A stretch of DNA of 64,000 nucleotides, taken from assembly GCF_030272615.1 (NCBI RefSeq), contig NC_081405.1, forward strand, positions 308,612,014 to 308,676,013, given 5' to 3'. A model generated the notes under the pieces. That model saw only the letters and a program-made list of their open reading frames with translations. It searched no databases and was not told the DNA's origin. A program made the position numbers and the translations under genes. Below, one piece after another: positions 30,839 to 43,236 of the stretch. This DNA comes from Cryptomeria japonica. Lineage: Eukaryota > Streptophyta > Pinopsida > Cupressales > Cupressaceae. Positions within the stretch are counted from its first letter, which is position 1. Each line of letters starts with the position of its first letter.

Positions 30839-33800
30839 AGATCATTTCATGGAACATTCACCGACTCAATGGTTTGATTAAATAAGAAATACCCAGGAAC
30901 TTAGTTAGGGATCATAAACCTGATATTGTTCTGATTCAAAAAACTAAAATACCTAAGGATAAAGTGGAAAAAATCAAAGTGTTTAGAAACTGTGGGGTTT
31001 CGGGAGGTAGCTCGGATGGTGCCTTTGGAGGTATTGCTCTCTTTTGGAACCTTTGGCATGTCCAAGGATATTTTGTTTGGCTTGACAATGATATTATTTT
31101 TGTTAGATTTCAGCACATTAAAGATGGGAATACTTGGCTTTTATCTAACATCTATGCACCAAATTCTAAACTTGGTAGATATTGATTCTGGAAAAAGTTA
31201 GATTCTATCAGATCTCAGTTCAACTCTGAAGGTTGGCTGGTGATGGGAGACTTTAACACTCCCCTCAAGGAGAAGGATAAATTTGGGGGAATTCCTTCTC
31301 AGCTTGATAGTAGAATGGATTTGATGAACTTCATTGATAACAGAGTGCTTCATGATGTGGATCTGTAGGGTGCTAAATTTACCTGAACTAATAGAAGAAT
31401 CAGCTCTGATCTTATCTAGGTGAGACTTAATAGGGCCCTTATCTATAATGACTAAATCAATCATTATACCTGCACCTTAAATGCACTTCCTCGCATTGGA
31501 TCAGACCACTATCCGATTTCTTTTGTTGTAGACCCCACCTTTGAGAGGAGAAATTTCCCCTTTAGATTTGAAAAAGTGTGGATGAGCCACCCCAGGCTTG
31601 AGGAAGCTATCAAATACTAGTGGAACATTTGGATGGAGGGATCTGCCATGTTCCCGGTAGCCAAAAACTTAAGGACAAGGTTAAGAGATGGAACAAGGAA
31701 GTGTTTGGTGACATTTTTGCCTCTAAATCTGCGATCTAGCTTGATCTTAAGGATATTCATGCTAAAATCCAAGCTAACGGGTATATTGAGGTCTCCATCA
31801 CTTCTGAGAATGAGATATTATCTAAATATCCTAACATTATTAAAAAAGAAGACATATTCTGGAAGCAACATTCTCGTTCTCTGGGGCTCAAGGAAGGCGA
31901 CAAGTACACAAGATTCTTTCATATGACTACCATGAAACATAAGGTGGCTAACAAAATATCTAAAATGTCCATAGGGGGGAATATATCCTTTGAGGAAGAT
32001 GAAATAAAAATGGAAGCTAGATCCTACTTCCCTTCTCTTTTGACGGTGGGTTGCAATCTAGATAAAACTGCCCAAGATTTATTCCTTGTTGCTATTCCGA
32101 AGAATATCGAGAGAGACTAGCATATTTTTCTCTCTGCCATCCCTTCAGAGACTGAAATCAAGCATGCTATCTTTTCCTTTGAAGGTAATAAAGCTCCTAG
32201 CCCAGATGGTTTCCCGATGTTCTTCTTTCAGTCATTTTGGCATATCATTAGACAGGACATTGTTAAGGGTGTTAAAGAATTATTTGGTTCTAAGCTTCTT
32301 TTGAAAGAAATTAATGCTAATTTTTTGGTTCTTCTCTCAAAGACCCTAGGAGCTGACTCTATGGATCTTTTTAGATCGATTAGTTTGTTCAATTTATTTT
32401 ACAAGATCATATCTAAGGTTCTCACCCTTAGATTGCTCTCCATTCTACATGATATTATTTCTCCTCAACAAACCATATTCATTCCTGGTAGGTAGATTTT
32501 GGATTCCATCATATCAGTCCATGAAGTTATCCACTCCTTGGGAGAATCCAAAAACCAAGGCTTCCTTATGAAACTTCACATGTTGAAGGCTTATGATCAG
32601 GTGGATTGGTTCTTTCTTGTCAGTATCCTCAAGGCTTTCGGATTTGGTGAGAAAGTGATCCAGATGATTTTCCATCTGATCTCTACCTCCTTACTATCAG
32701 TTATTGTCAATGGCTCTCCTACCCCCTTCTTCAAGTCTTCCAGGGGTATCAAACAAGGGCATCCTATATCTCCTATTTTGTTTGTTATATTGGCTGAAAT
32801 CTTGGGTAGATATATTGGTAAACTTGTTTTGAAAGGTCAACTGAAAGCTCCCAGACCATTGTTGGCTGACAGGATCTATTCCCATAAGCAATTTGTTGAT
32901 GGCACAATGTTGATGGGGGCATCTACAATCAAAGAAGACAACACCCTTAAATCGACACTGGTTAATTACTACAAAGCCATTGACCAACTAATTAACTGGA
33001 TGAAAAGATCCCTATTTTTGTTCAACACTACTGTAGACAGGCAAGGAAGAATTTTTAGAATCTTGGATTGTCAGATCAGCTTGCACCCCTCTATCTATTT
33101 GGGTCTCCCTCTGTGTAGAAGCCCCCCTTAGATGTTTTGGAGTATCTCGGTGGATAGATTCCACAAAAAAATAGTCGGCTAGAAAGGGGCCATTTTGAGC
33201 CAAGCTGGGAAAATCCAAATATTAAAATCTTCCCTCCAGAGTCTTCATTTGTACGTTTTAAGTCTTTTTAGAATTCTGACCAAATTTGTCGATGCTATTG
33301 AAAAATTCAAAAGTCCTTCCTATGGTTAGGGGTTGAGGAGAGGAAAAGGATATCTTTGATAGCTTGGGACAAAGTTTGCAGACCTAAAAAGAAGGGTGGC
33401 CTTGGTCTGAGAAACATTAAAACCATCAATAAAGCCCTTCTTGCCAAACAAATCTAGAGATTGTTTGGAGAAACCAGTGAGTGGAACTCAATATGGAAAG
33501 CCAAATATACATAACCTCAGATATCTCTTTTAGATTTTTTTAATTCCTATGAAGCCCCTACTGGTTCTGTGATTTGGAACAATGTTGTTAGAACTAAAAT
33601 TATCATTGGATTAGGTAAAAGATGGACTATTGGTAATGGTAGAAAAGTCAGTTTTTGGGAGGACTCTTGGTTGTTGGAATCCCTCCTCTCCAATAAGGTT
33701 TGTTTCTCTCCCTTTTATATTTGAATGTAAGGCCGGATTTGGTATCAAGGTGATAGATTATTGGAGGGATAACCACTAGGTGAACTTGAGCTCCATTGAC

Positions 33801-35084
33801 CCATCCCTCAACCCTATTATGGCTCTGCTTAATTCTATCTTGATTGACCCTCTTCTTGAGGATAAAATCATTTGGGCAAGAACCTCATCTGGTAGTTATT
33901 CGGTAGCCTCTGTAGTTTTGTTGTTGTCTCAATCCCTTTATCCTTCCCCTTGTTGATCTAAAACCTGGATTAGTGGTCTCACTCCCAAGATCAACATATT
34001 GTTTCGGATCCTTCTGTAGAATAAAATCCTCACCACTAATAATCTTTGCAAAAGAGGCTTCCATCTACCTAATAGGTGCAACCTCTTCCAAAATGAGGAA
34101 GAGAATGTTGACCATTTAACTATCCATTGTCCCTTCTCCTTTTCTATTTGGTTAGAGATTTTGCAGCTTTGGAACTTGAATTGGGTCTTTCTGGCCTCTA
34201 TTCAAGAGTGCTTCACTAGCTGGAGATGTCATTCCTTGAACAAATCTATCAAATTTCTATGGGACCTTACCCTGCCTCATGTGGTTTGGGGAATCTGGAA
34301 AGAAAAGAATAATAGGATTTTCAGAGACTCCTACTCCCATCCTGAAGTGGTATCTACCAAAATCAAGTGGGCCATTGTGGAAAATTTAAAAATTGATGGT
34401 AAGCCTCTTCTTTTCAGAGGCAAGGATCATTTTGACCTCCTAAAAAACTGGAATGTTTCTTCTTCCAAAGACATAGATGACAATAAAAACAAGAGAGAAA
34501 GTAGTAAGTGGTCCTTTCCTCTTGTTGGTTGGATCAAATCTAATTTTGATGGGGTGGCCAAGGGAAACTTGGGGCCGGCTAGGCATGGGGAACTAATAAG
34601 AAATGAGTCTGGCTATTGTATTGTGGTGTTGGCACTCCCCATGGGATCCCAGACCAACCAATTAGCCGAGGCCATGACTTCTTACCAAACTCTTGCCCTA
34701 GTTAAATCTATGGGATTTACTAAAGTCTAGCTTGAAGGAGATTCAAATAATATAGTTCAATGCCTAAAATGCCTATCCTCCCCTTCATGGACCATACACA
34801 ATATCATATCTCAAGCTAAGGAGATAATCAAATCTTTTGAGCTATGTATTGTGTCTCACAATTATAGAGAGACCAACACTATTATTGATTGGGCTGCCAA
34901 CTTGGTCGTTTGTGCTGATCATACTATGAGCTGGAGAGGTGAGTTGGATCTTCCTCACGAGGGATGTGTACTCCTCATTAATGATAGAGTGTATGGTTAC
35001 GAGGGAGTGATAAGTAATTATGACAATGTACTTATCAATGAAAAAGGCCATAATGAATCAGAAAGAGCACCGCTTGAAGATTGA
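30835..35084 (+). pseudogene. LINE-1 ORF2: endonuclease, RT, zf-RVT, RNase H
   Basis: ATG 30835 opens MKIISWNIHRLNG, the typical start of an APE-type endonuclease; WLLSNIYAPNS and GDFNTPL follow. RT is read from about 32150: NKAPSPDGFPM, FIPGR then TAG for the conserved Gln (32493-32495), RGIKQGHPISPILF, and the catalytic motif as QFVDGTML, so one catalytic Asp is now Gly. KLHMLKAYD also replaces the usual KLDMSKAYD. A zf-RVT remnant (about 34070-34150, RCNLF...HLTIHC) has one Cys changed to Phe. The RNase H (about 34530-34920; NFDGVA, AEAM, EGDSNN) is split by a TAG. The frame ends near 35084. Numerous stops make it non-functional. Confidence 0.88.
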
Positions 35085-36960
35085 GATGGCATTTAATGCG
35101 GACAAGACTCTGCACGTTTTGTGGGTGCTCATTTCTATTTTGAAGACCTTCTTGCTCTGCAATTTGATCTTTGTTTCTTCCCTATTTTGCATCATGAAGG
35201 ATAAGAATTATTTGTTTGCAAATGCCATGGGAGGAAATAGGAAAAGATTGAGCCACTTTCTTGTGATGAATGGAAAGACAAGATAAAGGCATGGCCTATT
35301 CTGGAAACGGCTAAGATGATAGGGTATATGGAGAGAATTATAGGGAAAAACCCTACCATGACCAGGATTTTCAAAAAGAATTGGAAAGATGGTAAAATTA
35401 CCATAGGAAGAAGAAAGGTTGAAATTGATGAAGGGATGATCGCAGAAGTTAATGGTATGCCGATGGAAGTCAGAAATTTTTACAGAGATAGGAAGCTCAC
35501 AAAAGCTGCTATCAAGCGATTCCCGAAGGAGGAGTCTGAGAAAAGCAAATTGGTGAAATCTGGAAAAACCTACTACTCTCCGAAAGTGATAAATAAGGTA
35601 TGGAGATGGATTTTTGTTTGCTATCATGAAATATGTTACACTTGATGGTAGATACTCTCATGTCTATGGTTATCATTTTGTGCTTCTAAATTATTTTCGC
35701 CATAAAGACCTGGTGTGTATTCCTTTCTATTTGTTTAGCTTCCTTAACACTAACATTAAGGATTTTAGGGCTAACTTGAATAGTAACCGTCCCATGCATG
35801 AAGGGTTAATGTTTCTCTTATACAACCATGTCAAGACTTCCTCTGTGCACCATTCTATCACCGAGCTCTCTGATTTGGATGATGAATTTGAGGACTCTGA
35901 TGATAGTGAAGACAACGGGTCTGATACTGAGTGGGAAGATGATGTTGATAGGATTACCCCTGCTAAGGGATGTAGCAAGGAAAAGGACAAAGATTTGGCA
36001 TTTGGGTTTGGAAATAAGAAATCTAGATAAGGGGTTAAAAGAAAAAGAAGGTTCAGGATGAGGAAAGTTGGCTTGAAGATGATGAAGAGGATGACGAGGG
36101 GATGCAGACTGATAGTGATTATGTTACCCCTCCACCATAAAAGAAAAATAAGCGGAGCACTATCATCACCGATATCAGCCCAGATAAAGGGAATGATTCT
36201 CTTAATGTTCAACCCAATCCTCAGAACCCCAATAAATCTATTGGTGATGTGGAAGAAGAGGGGAAGATGATGAAGGAAGGTGATACTCTGCCTCCCAATG
36301 CTACAGATGTTAATGTGGGCACCCTAGCTAATTATTCCCCTTAGATTAACATTGACTGCAGAAATTCTCCTTTAACCATGTTGAAAACCATGAAGAGTGG
36401 TATTATGGAGTTCTGCAAGGTTATTGACTAGATATATTGAGAGATCAATAGTTTTAAGAATAAGTTGGAGGATTCATCCAAGAAAGTGACTACCCTTGAA
36501 GCTATTGGTACTTGTAAGCTCGATACCCTTCCCAACTACCTGAATGAATTGACTAAAGCCATCAACAATGCAGAGGCTATGACTGGTGTGTATGGCTCTC
36601 AATTTAAGGTTGTGGAGGATATATTCAATGATCTGGATAAGTAGGTTCTCAATCATGAGAATACCATGAAGAAGATTGGAGAACAAAGCCAAAAAAAACT
36701 GAAAGCCTCCGCCAATAGCTTTAGTATGATGATCAGCAAGCTGAAATAGGTCCAATAGGAAAAGAACACTATTGATACTACCAAGGATAAGGTGTTGATT
36801 CTTGAAGGGGGGTCTACTGGTCATGGTAAAAGAACTCGTGCTAGTACTAGGAAGATGACCCAGCATGCCAAGGAGATGGAGGATTTGAAGAGTGTTGCTG
36901 CCTCTATGGTCCTACATGAGAAAGAAGCGGCAAAGATTGTCATAAACCTTTCTTAGGGTC
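35085..36960 (+). pseudogene. LINE-1 ORF3: unidentified accessory protein
   Basis: About 1.9 kb of coding remnant lies after RNase H, where plant L1 elements normally have only a short 3' UTR. The first part (frame of 35316) reads VEIDEGMIAEVNGMPMEV then FYRDRKLTKAAIKRFPKEE. One frameshift near 35600-35620 leads to YVTLDGRYSHVYGYHFVLLN and FLNTNIKDFR, then a very acidic stretch (DLDDEFEDSDDSEDNGSD). From about 36046 another frame continues acidic and then helical (KKVTTLEAIGTCKLDTLPNY; KKIGEQSQKKLKASAN), probably coiled coil. Nearly all stops in this part are TAG, as if from CAG. I do not recognise the protein. Its plan resembles the accessory ORF of the Copia-like element. Confidence 0.6.
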
Positions 36961-37176
36961 TGTATAATATGGATGTCCCTTAGTTTTCTCTGTATTGTCC
37001 CTCTACCTCTTTTGGCTTCTTGCTAGCTTTTTGTCTTTTCCAGTTGTTTCTTTGTTATGTTTTGTTCTTTCTAGTTGGTATTTAATACCCTATCTTTTGA
37101 TTATCTTTCTATAAAAGTGTTTCGGGCCCCCTTCAAAACCTTCTTTTCACTTAATTGAGAACATTTGAGTGTAGTG

Positions 37177-37330
37177 AAACTATGGAAACAAGAATATTTT
37201 GCATTCTATACATGGTAGTGTGGGTGAATGATATCAAAGGAATTTGTTCATTCACTAGGTCACTTGATTATTAAAGGATGCATTATTTTGGCATAGGATA
37301 TGCTTGCAGTACATCACTCATAGATTGGAA
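37177..37330. repeat. Host tandem repeat, continuation after LINE-1
   Basis: AACAAGAATATTTTGCATTC and CATGGTAGTGTGGGTGAATG match the order of 28770-28860, and GGATGCATTATTTTGGCATA matches about 28545 and 28900. The two sides of LINE-1 thus rejoin into one repeat unit. Confidence 0.5.
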
Positions 37331-38980
37331 ATCATGTATTGGTGGCCATAAACCAAATCTTCTCTTTCTCTTGAAATAATGCTAGTACTCTGATATTATA
37401 TTATAATGATTTGATCATTAATATTATACATTGTATATACTTAGAGGCTATATTTTTTCTTAAAAGGGTTTCCTAATGTATAATGTATATGGAGGCTATC
37501 TTATTTCCCAAAAATCTTTCAAAGTGCATATATATTATTGTGTTTCTTTTTACTAGAATTACTTTATTAAATTTTATCTTACAAGTATTGTTTTATTATA
37601 TTTATAATTTTCCACAGTTGTAGTGCCCCTCCCTAATTTATCCTTTATGAGAGGATGTGCTAAATATTTTGGATCTGGTCATACTCTTGATGCCTCTTGT
37701 TTCATTCATTATACTGATATTCTCTTTAACATTAGTGAATTCGTTATGATTTATGCAGATAGTGTTATATCCTAGACTATTATGATGATTAGACCCATAT
37801 TTAGTGATCTATATGCACTCATTATTTGATGACATGATTATATCTTGTTAATACTAACTCCTCTTCATGGTTATATTAGATAAGTTGATGCTCTGATTGT
37901 CAGGACTTTCTTACTACTATAGTCGTGATAGAGATGATGTCATATCACTCATTACGAGCATGATATGATGTTGCAATTTTGTCACTTGCCTGAGTTTTTA
38001 TGATATATACAATTGTACATGTTGTCTTGTGGTTATTGGTGGTTGGAGGGTTGCAAGTACTAGACATTGACTTCACCTGGTCTCACAAGTTTGAGCCTAT
38101 CTTTATCCCAATGGAAAGTTGATTGGAGGTGACATGAGTTCCTTCTACACACACTAGGCTTAAGTTGATACCCTTGTCAGTTAGTGTCTTGGTTTGAGTC
38201 ATTGGTTTAGAGACACATGGCATTTTGTTCAACCCTACGTCGGGTTGCTTTATGAGTTGTGATTATTTATTAAATTATTAATTTTTTTTTTTTTTAAACT
38301 GTAGGAATCGGGTATAGAACACCCTATAAATTGCAGTGCACCGAGTAAAGTTTTTAACTTGGCCGGTGACGCTGGTGCGACACGTCCTTTGGTACCATGT
38401 GGACTAGGGGGAGACTAGACCTCATGAGGCCGTGCTTCACCACTAGAAGCTCTCGCCAATCGAGATAGGCCCCTAACCCTAAAGTAGTAATTAATTAATT
38501 CATATAGCTTATTAAGTATTAAAAAAATTGATGGATGGTATTAATACTTTATAGTAATGTTATTTTATGGATTTATATGTTATTTGTGTGTTTTGTTATT
38601 ATTATTTGATGGTTTAATGTTTATTTGAATATTTATTATTTGAGCCTTTGATTTACCAGATTTATTATTTATGTATGTAATAATTTTTTTATTGTTGTGT
38701 TATTTATTGTTTATTTAATTATTATTATTTTTAAAATATTTTTTGTTTTAATTATTTATTTTTTATTTTCTTTATTATTTATTAATTTATTGGTTATTTA
38801 TTTGTTTACTTACCCCCTTGTTATGATTGGCCCTCTATGGAGTTGTTATTGTGAAGATATTATTATTGTTTATTTATTTAGTTATATTATTTTGTGGTTT
38901 AACATTTATTGGGCATTAGATTTATTTATTGTATTTATTAGCCCTTTCTATTTTGTTTATTGATTAATGGGCTTATTTAA
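37331..38980. other. Old repeat DNA, possible start of a very long LTR
   Basis: TGTAGTGCCCCTCCC at 37619 looks like the start of a conifer-type Gypsy LTR. A T14-15 run lies at about 38282-38296. A GC-richer block (about 38300-38470) precedes an extremely A+T-rich stretch (38520-38980). No convincing coding sequence is seen. Confidence 0.35.
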
Positions 38981-38987
38981 TACATAT

Positions 38988-39900
38988 ATTTTTTTTTTGA
39001 CAAAAGCGGGAAACCACTAGAATATATTAATAATAATTTTAGAAATTACAAAATTTGGTTCAAAGGCATACTAGAGGAAAGAATCAGAGGAAGAAAACCT
39101 CTGGTCATAGCTCGGAAGAGATTACAAACTTCTTAACTTTACAAGTATCATTGTATAAACCTAGAATAAAGCTATCACTAGTCGCAACTAATGATGATGA
39201 CTAATCAATAAGCCAAAAATGGCAATTGATAAAAATACACAACTTGCATAGTTGCAAATAAACTGTTCGACCACCTTTGGGGAATTTGGCCAAATATAGG
39301 AGATAAAATTTTCATTCCTCCATTGCATCTAAAATCATCAAATTCTCATTCTGCACATGAGGTGTCAGCTCCCATGAGCCAACAATTGGGACTTGAGAAG
39401 TGGAGGCAACCTCTACATTGCCCTGAAAAGGCACATCCTCTACTGGTATGTTGAGGTCTGGTATCATTGTGAGGTTATCTTGCGGAAGAGGGGACTAAAG
39501 GAGAGGGTTCCCAATATCCTGAGGGGGAACATGGAGAATAAGAAGAGCTTTAACTTTCTTTTTCACAATTTTAGTCATCTCTTGCCCAATTGCTCTGTGA
39601 TGTCTGTCCAAGGCCCTTTGAATATATGTGAAATTCTACATTTGAAGATTACTTTTTATGTTATCATAAATTCAAGGGAACACATGCCCCTGAAGAAGAA
39701 AATCTTGCAGGAAGATGCCTCCAACATGAGCTTGTCCTTCCCTGAGGTTATATTTTTGAATAGCTAGTAAGAGATTGCTATCTGGAAAGAAAGCTTCTTT
39801 GATAACTTTTTTAGCAATATTTTCCAGCAATGAAAGAGATTGGAGAAGGTCTAGAGCATTTGAGAGAAAAACAAAAACCAGTTATGAAGGGAAAATAAGC
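38988..39900 (-). pseudogene. Fragment of a poly(A)-tailed retrocopy or LINE
   Basis: Read on the minus strand, a coding-like stretch (about 39860-39320) is followed by a 3' UTR-like sequence and a terminal A9-10 run (T run at 38990-38999 on plus). Readable pieces include MTKIVKKKVKALLILHVPPQ and IPVEDVPFQGNVEVASTSQV, interrupted by several stops. I cannot identify the protein. The tail suggests LINE-type retrotransposition. No target duplication was found. Confidence 0.4.
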
Positions 39901-40435
39901 CCACCTATCCTATTTTATGATTGTTGGAGAGTTTTGGGTAATTTAAGTAATATTATTTTATATTATTTTCACCTTGGTTTTGGATATGGTAGGTGTGAAA
40001 TATTATATTTTAATTATTTTTTATTAGCTAAAATATTTCATAGTTTTGAATGAAGTTATATTTATATGGCTTTCTAAGCATTGTTATGGAATTGACTTGC
40101 TGGAGATTATTTTTCATTTTTGTGAAATTCTTGGTTTTGGCTAGGATTTGAATTTAAGATTGGATCTTGGATATGGGATCGCAGTTCATCGAATTTCATT
40201 GCCCATTTTTTGTTATTACCAGGTTGGAAGTTCTATCCTTCTTCGCATTTATTTTTGGAAAGCTTGTCTGGAACAGATTGTCTGCAGGAAATTTTAGGTT
40301 TTTGAAGAATTAAATAAATCAATTTTAAATTTTATTATTGGGACTATTGTATTCCTTGGTTAAAATTCTGAAAATGTTTTCTATGAATTTTTGGGCATTT
40401 TGAGTTGTTGGTGTCACTCTGGTTTTGTAGCAATT

Positions 40436-40790
40436 GTTGTGTGTGTGGCAGAACCCTATGTATGTGTTGTAGAGTGTCATGAATGTGTTTTTTTTTTTGT
40501 TAGATGTTCTACAATAACTATGTATGTACCACAGTGTCGTGTATTTGTTGTTTAGTATATTAGATGTTTTCTGCACTAATTGATGTGTGAATGGCAGAAC
40601 CTTGTGTATGCACCACAAAGAGTTATGAATGCACTATTTAGCTATTGCATGTTCTGTAGTAACTATGTATGCAATTCAATATCACAAATGCATTGTTTAT
40701 CTTGTTAGATGTTTTGTAGTAACTATTGTATGCATGACATAATCCTATATATGCATTGTAGAGTGTTGTGAATACGCGCTTGATTTTGAA
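40436..40790. repeat. Degenerate tandem repeat, units of ~60 and ~83 bp
   Basis: GTTAGATGTTCTACAATAACTAT (about 40499) is repeated in diverged form near 40559, 40641 and 40704. TATGTATG(T/C) followed by a TGAATG-type block recurs near 40457, 40519, 40603, 40664 and 40746. Spacings alternate between about 60 and 83 bp, the longer ones containing an extra GTGTGAATGGCAGAACC-like piece. Confidence 0.6.
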
Positions 40791-43121
40791 CTACTGTTTT
40801 GGCCTTTTAGAGTCTTTTTCTAATTTTGTTTTTTGATTTTTGTTATTCCAGAGGCTGTCATTTTGGATTTTTTGAGTCCTTGAGTTGTTTTAGGACTGAC
40901 GATTGATTCAAATTAATTATTTGCATTTCTTTGGTTTAATCAAGATGAGTTATACCTCACCGTAATTTCTTGGGCTCACATGGATTTGTGATTATGTCAA
41001 TGTTTTGTGATTCCTTATCGGTATTTGCAATTGAGCAAGATGCAGTTTCCTTGCTTGAGTATTTGCGTTTTCATATGATTCTACAAAGATGAAGTTGCCT
41101 TGTTGTATGGGGGCTATGATTATGACATATGTTGTTCATGTCATTAGAATGACTTATTTATCTATTAAACCTGCTTATCTAGTTATAATTTATTGAGAGC
41201 TCTTGTGTATGTGATGTGTATATGTTACCCTAAGGTCTAGGCTCATGCTAGGAGGAGTGGGCTTCCAAGTGAGTGACTGGGGTCATAAGGATTAGACTAC
41301 CGGGTTCTCGGGGTCTAGACCACCATGATAATATCTCATTGGTAGTTTATTGTGTAAATAAGTGATAACATAATTTAATTAATTCTATGTGGGATGGGTA
41401 TAATTAAATCACCTTAATAAAATAAGAAATTGATTGTGGCCTCAATGCATGTCATTGGGGTAATTATATTGATCCAAGAATGGTTGAGTAGACCTTGGTA
41501 TTCCAGGTAAGTCAAACTCCATTGATATCCTCAAAGGTTTAGAGAGATTTGCATGAGTATCATAGATGTCGGGATAGGTGCCTAGGTTTGGCTTCATGTT
41601 TCCATGGTGATAGCATGCAATGACACTCTTCCATATGTTCAGGTCCTAATGGCTTGCGTGTTGATTGGATGGAATGCCTTTGGAATTCTTGTGATTGTGA
41701 TTTATCCTTGTGATGTTATTTGGCTTCTTGTTCATGTGGATGTTTTTTATTGTTGTCTTGTGATGTATCCTTTGGTTGTTACGTGTCATCCTAGGTCTAG
41801 AGTATATGTGGGAACTTGTGTCATCTCCTAACAAGTGGGTGGTTCCTTTCATTCCGCATGGTCTAGTGGTTTGATTCCTTCTTCCATTGGGATGTTCTTC
41901 ATTGGATGCTCTTGTGGATGTGGATTATTTATCTCTTCAATTACAGATGGATTATTGGAGGAGATTGATGTGTTATGATTCATGTCACATTTACATAGGA
42001 GGATTCATGAGATATATATTTGTATTTTGAAAAAATATGTATTGTGATGTAAAAGGACATTATATTCATATGTAATGGAAATAGTGTATTAGGTTGTGAC
42101 CATTATTCTTGCCTTAGAAAATATTGTTATATTCCTTGCTAGATATATATTATATATTGGATAGTGTTCATTTTAGAAAATAAGGAATTGGATTTACGAT
42201 GACTTGGACTAGTCTTGAATGGAGTAGATAATGAAGTTATTTCCTTATTGTGTTTATATTTTGGATATGGTTGTGCATTAGTACTAAGCTGATGTTAATG
42301 AGTAATCTTATTAAATGAAATGGTTTAATTTAGGAGATGTTTTAGTAATGAAGGAATGGTAATTGGGAGTTAGGAACATTTGAATTGGTGCTTAAAAATG
42401 AATCTACGAGGACTAATTGCAATTGGAATATATTAGACTGTGTTCATGGTAGTTAGATAAATGGATTTTATCTCATGTTAATGTAAGTAATAATGGATGG
42501 AAGGAATTATTAGTACATAATAGCTTGAGGTGGTTGGCATGATTTTGTTATGTTTTAATAATCGATTAAGTAACGACATTAAGATATCCTAGGGAAAGGA
42601 TGAGTTATGTGATGATGATTATTTCGCTTGCATACCTATGTTTATGTTGGATTCAATTATGCGCATTATCAGTTGATATATGTATTGTTTGATATCATGC
42701 TATAATATGATAAATTAAAATAATATGTTAATGGAGTTATATGTGTTGCATTTGTATAGTATTTAAAAATAAATAAAAAATAAAAATTTCTCTATTTGCA
42801 TGTTAGATGGTTATATTTCTCTAGGGTATTTTGGTGGGCATTACATCAATTAACTATCAATATTAAGAGGTTAAGTGTTGGTACTTGTGTTGGATTTCTT
42901 ACATTGTCTACAAGTACAAAAATTCATAGATTTTACTATGAGATTATCTGTTAAATTTTTTATAGTGACTACTCTTTCATGTCAATATGAATAAGAAATA
43001 ATAAATATTTTACCTTTTCTTCTTAGTTTTCACTTAGATAGATTAGATTTTATATGAGTGGGTTCCTAACCTAACAATAATTGATATCATTCATAATTGG
43101 AACAAGATCCAAAATATTCAC
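40791..43121. other. A+T-rich DNA, possible end of a very long LTR
   Basis: I recognise no coding sequence. GGTGGGCATTACA at 42833-42845 is, over its last ten bases, a near-perfect inverted match (9 of 10) to TGTAGTGCCC at 37619. The two could be the ends of one 5.2-kb LTR. The 5-bp flanks (ACAGT, TCAAT) do not match. Confidence 0.35.
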
Positions 43122-43236
43122 CAAGGTTCTACTTTGAATCAAAGGGGTAAAAACTTTATTGAAACACAAACACAAAAATTACAAGGAGGGACCAAGCCCC
43201 GAGGCTCCAAAAAAGAGCCTCCGGCTCTGACCAAGA

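Larger units (their letters stand above)
29117..37159 (+). mobile_element. LINE-1: full-length L1-type non-LTR element, decayed
   Basis: This is an 8-kb element flanked by a perfect 17-bp target duplication AACATTTGAGTGTAGTG (29100-29116 and 37160-37176). It encodes ORF1 (DUF4283 plus zinc knuckle), ORF2 (endonuclease, RT, zf-RVT, RNase H) and an extra ORF3. The 3' end (CCCCCTTCAAAACC...CTTAATTGAG) lacks a clear poly(A) tail. Many nonsense codons, most of them TAG, and some frameshifts show that it is long dead. Confidence 0.93.

Noticed and set aside
38697-38963. Hydrophobic 88-residue ORF
   Set aside because: It is made almost only of TTT/TTA/ATT codons in an extremely A+T-rich stretch. 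It is not a credible membrane protein.
40436-40790. CRISPR-like array
   Set aside because: The units are diverged, unequal in spacing and lie in plant DNA. It is a degenerate tandem repeat.
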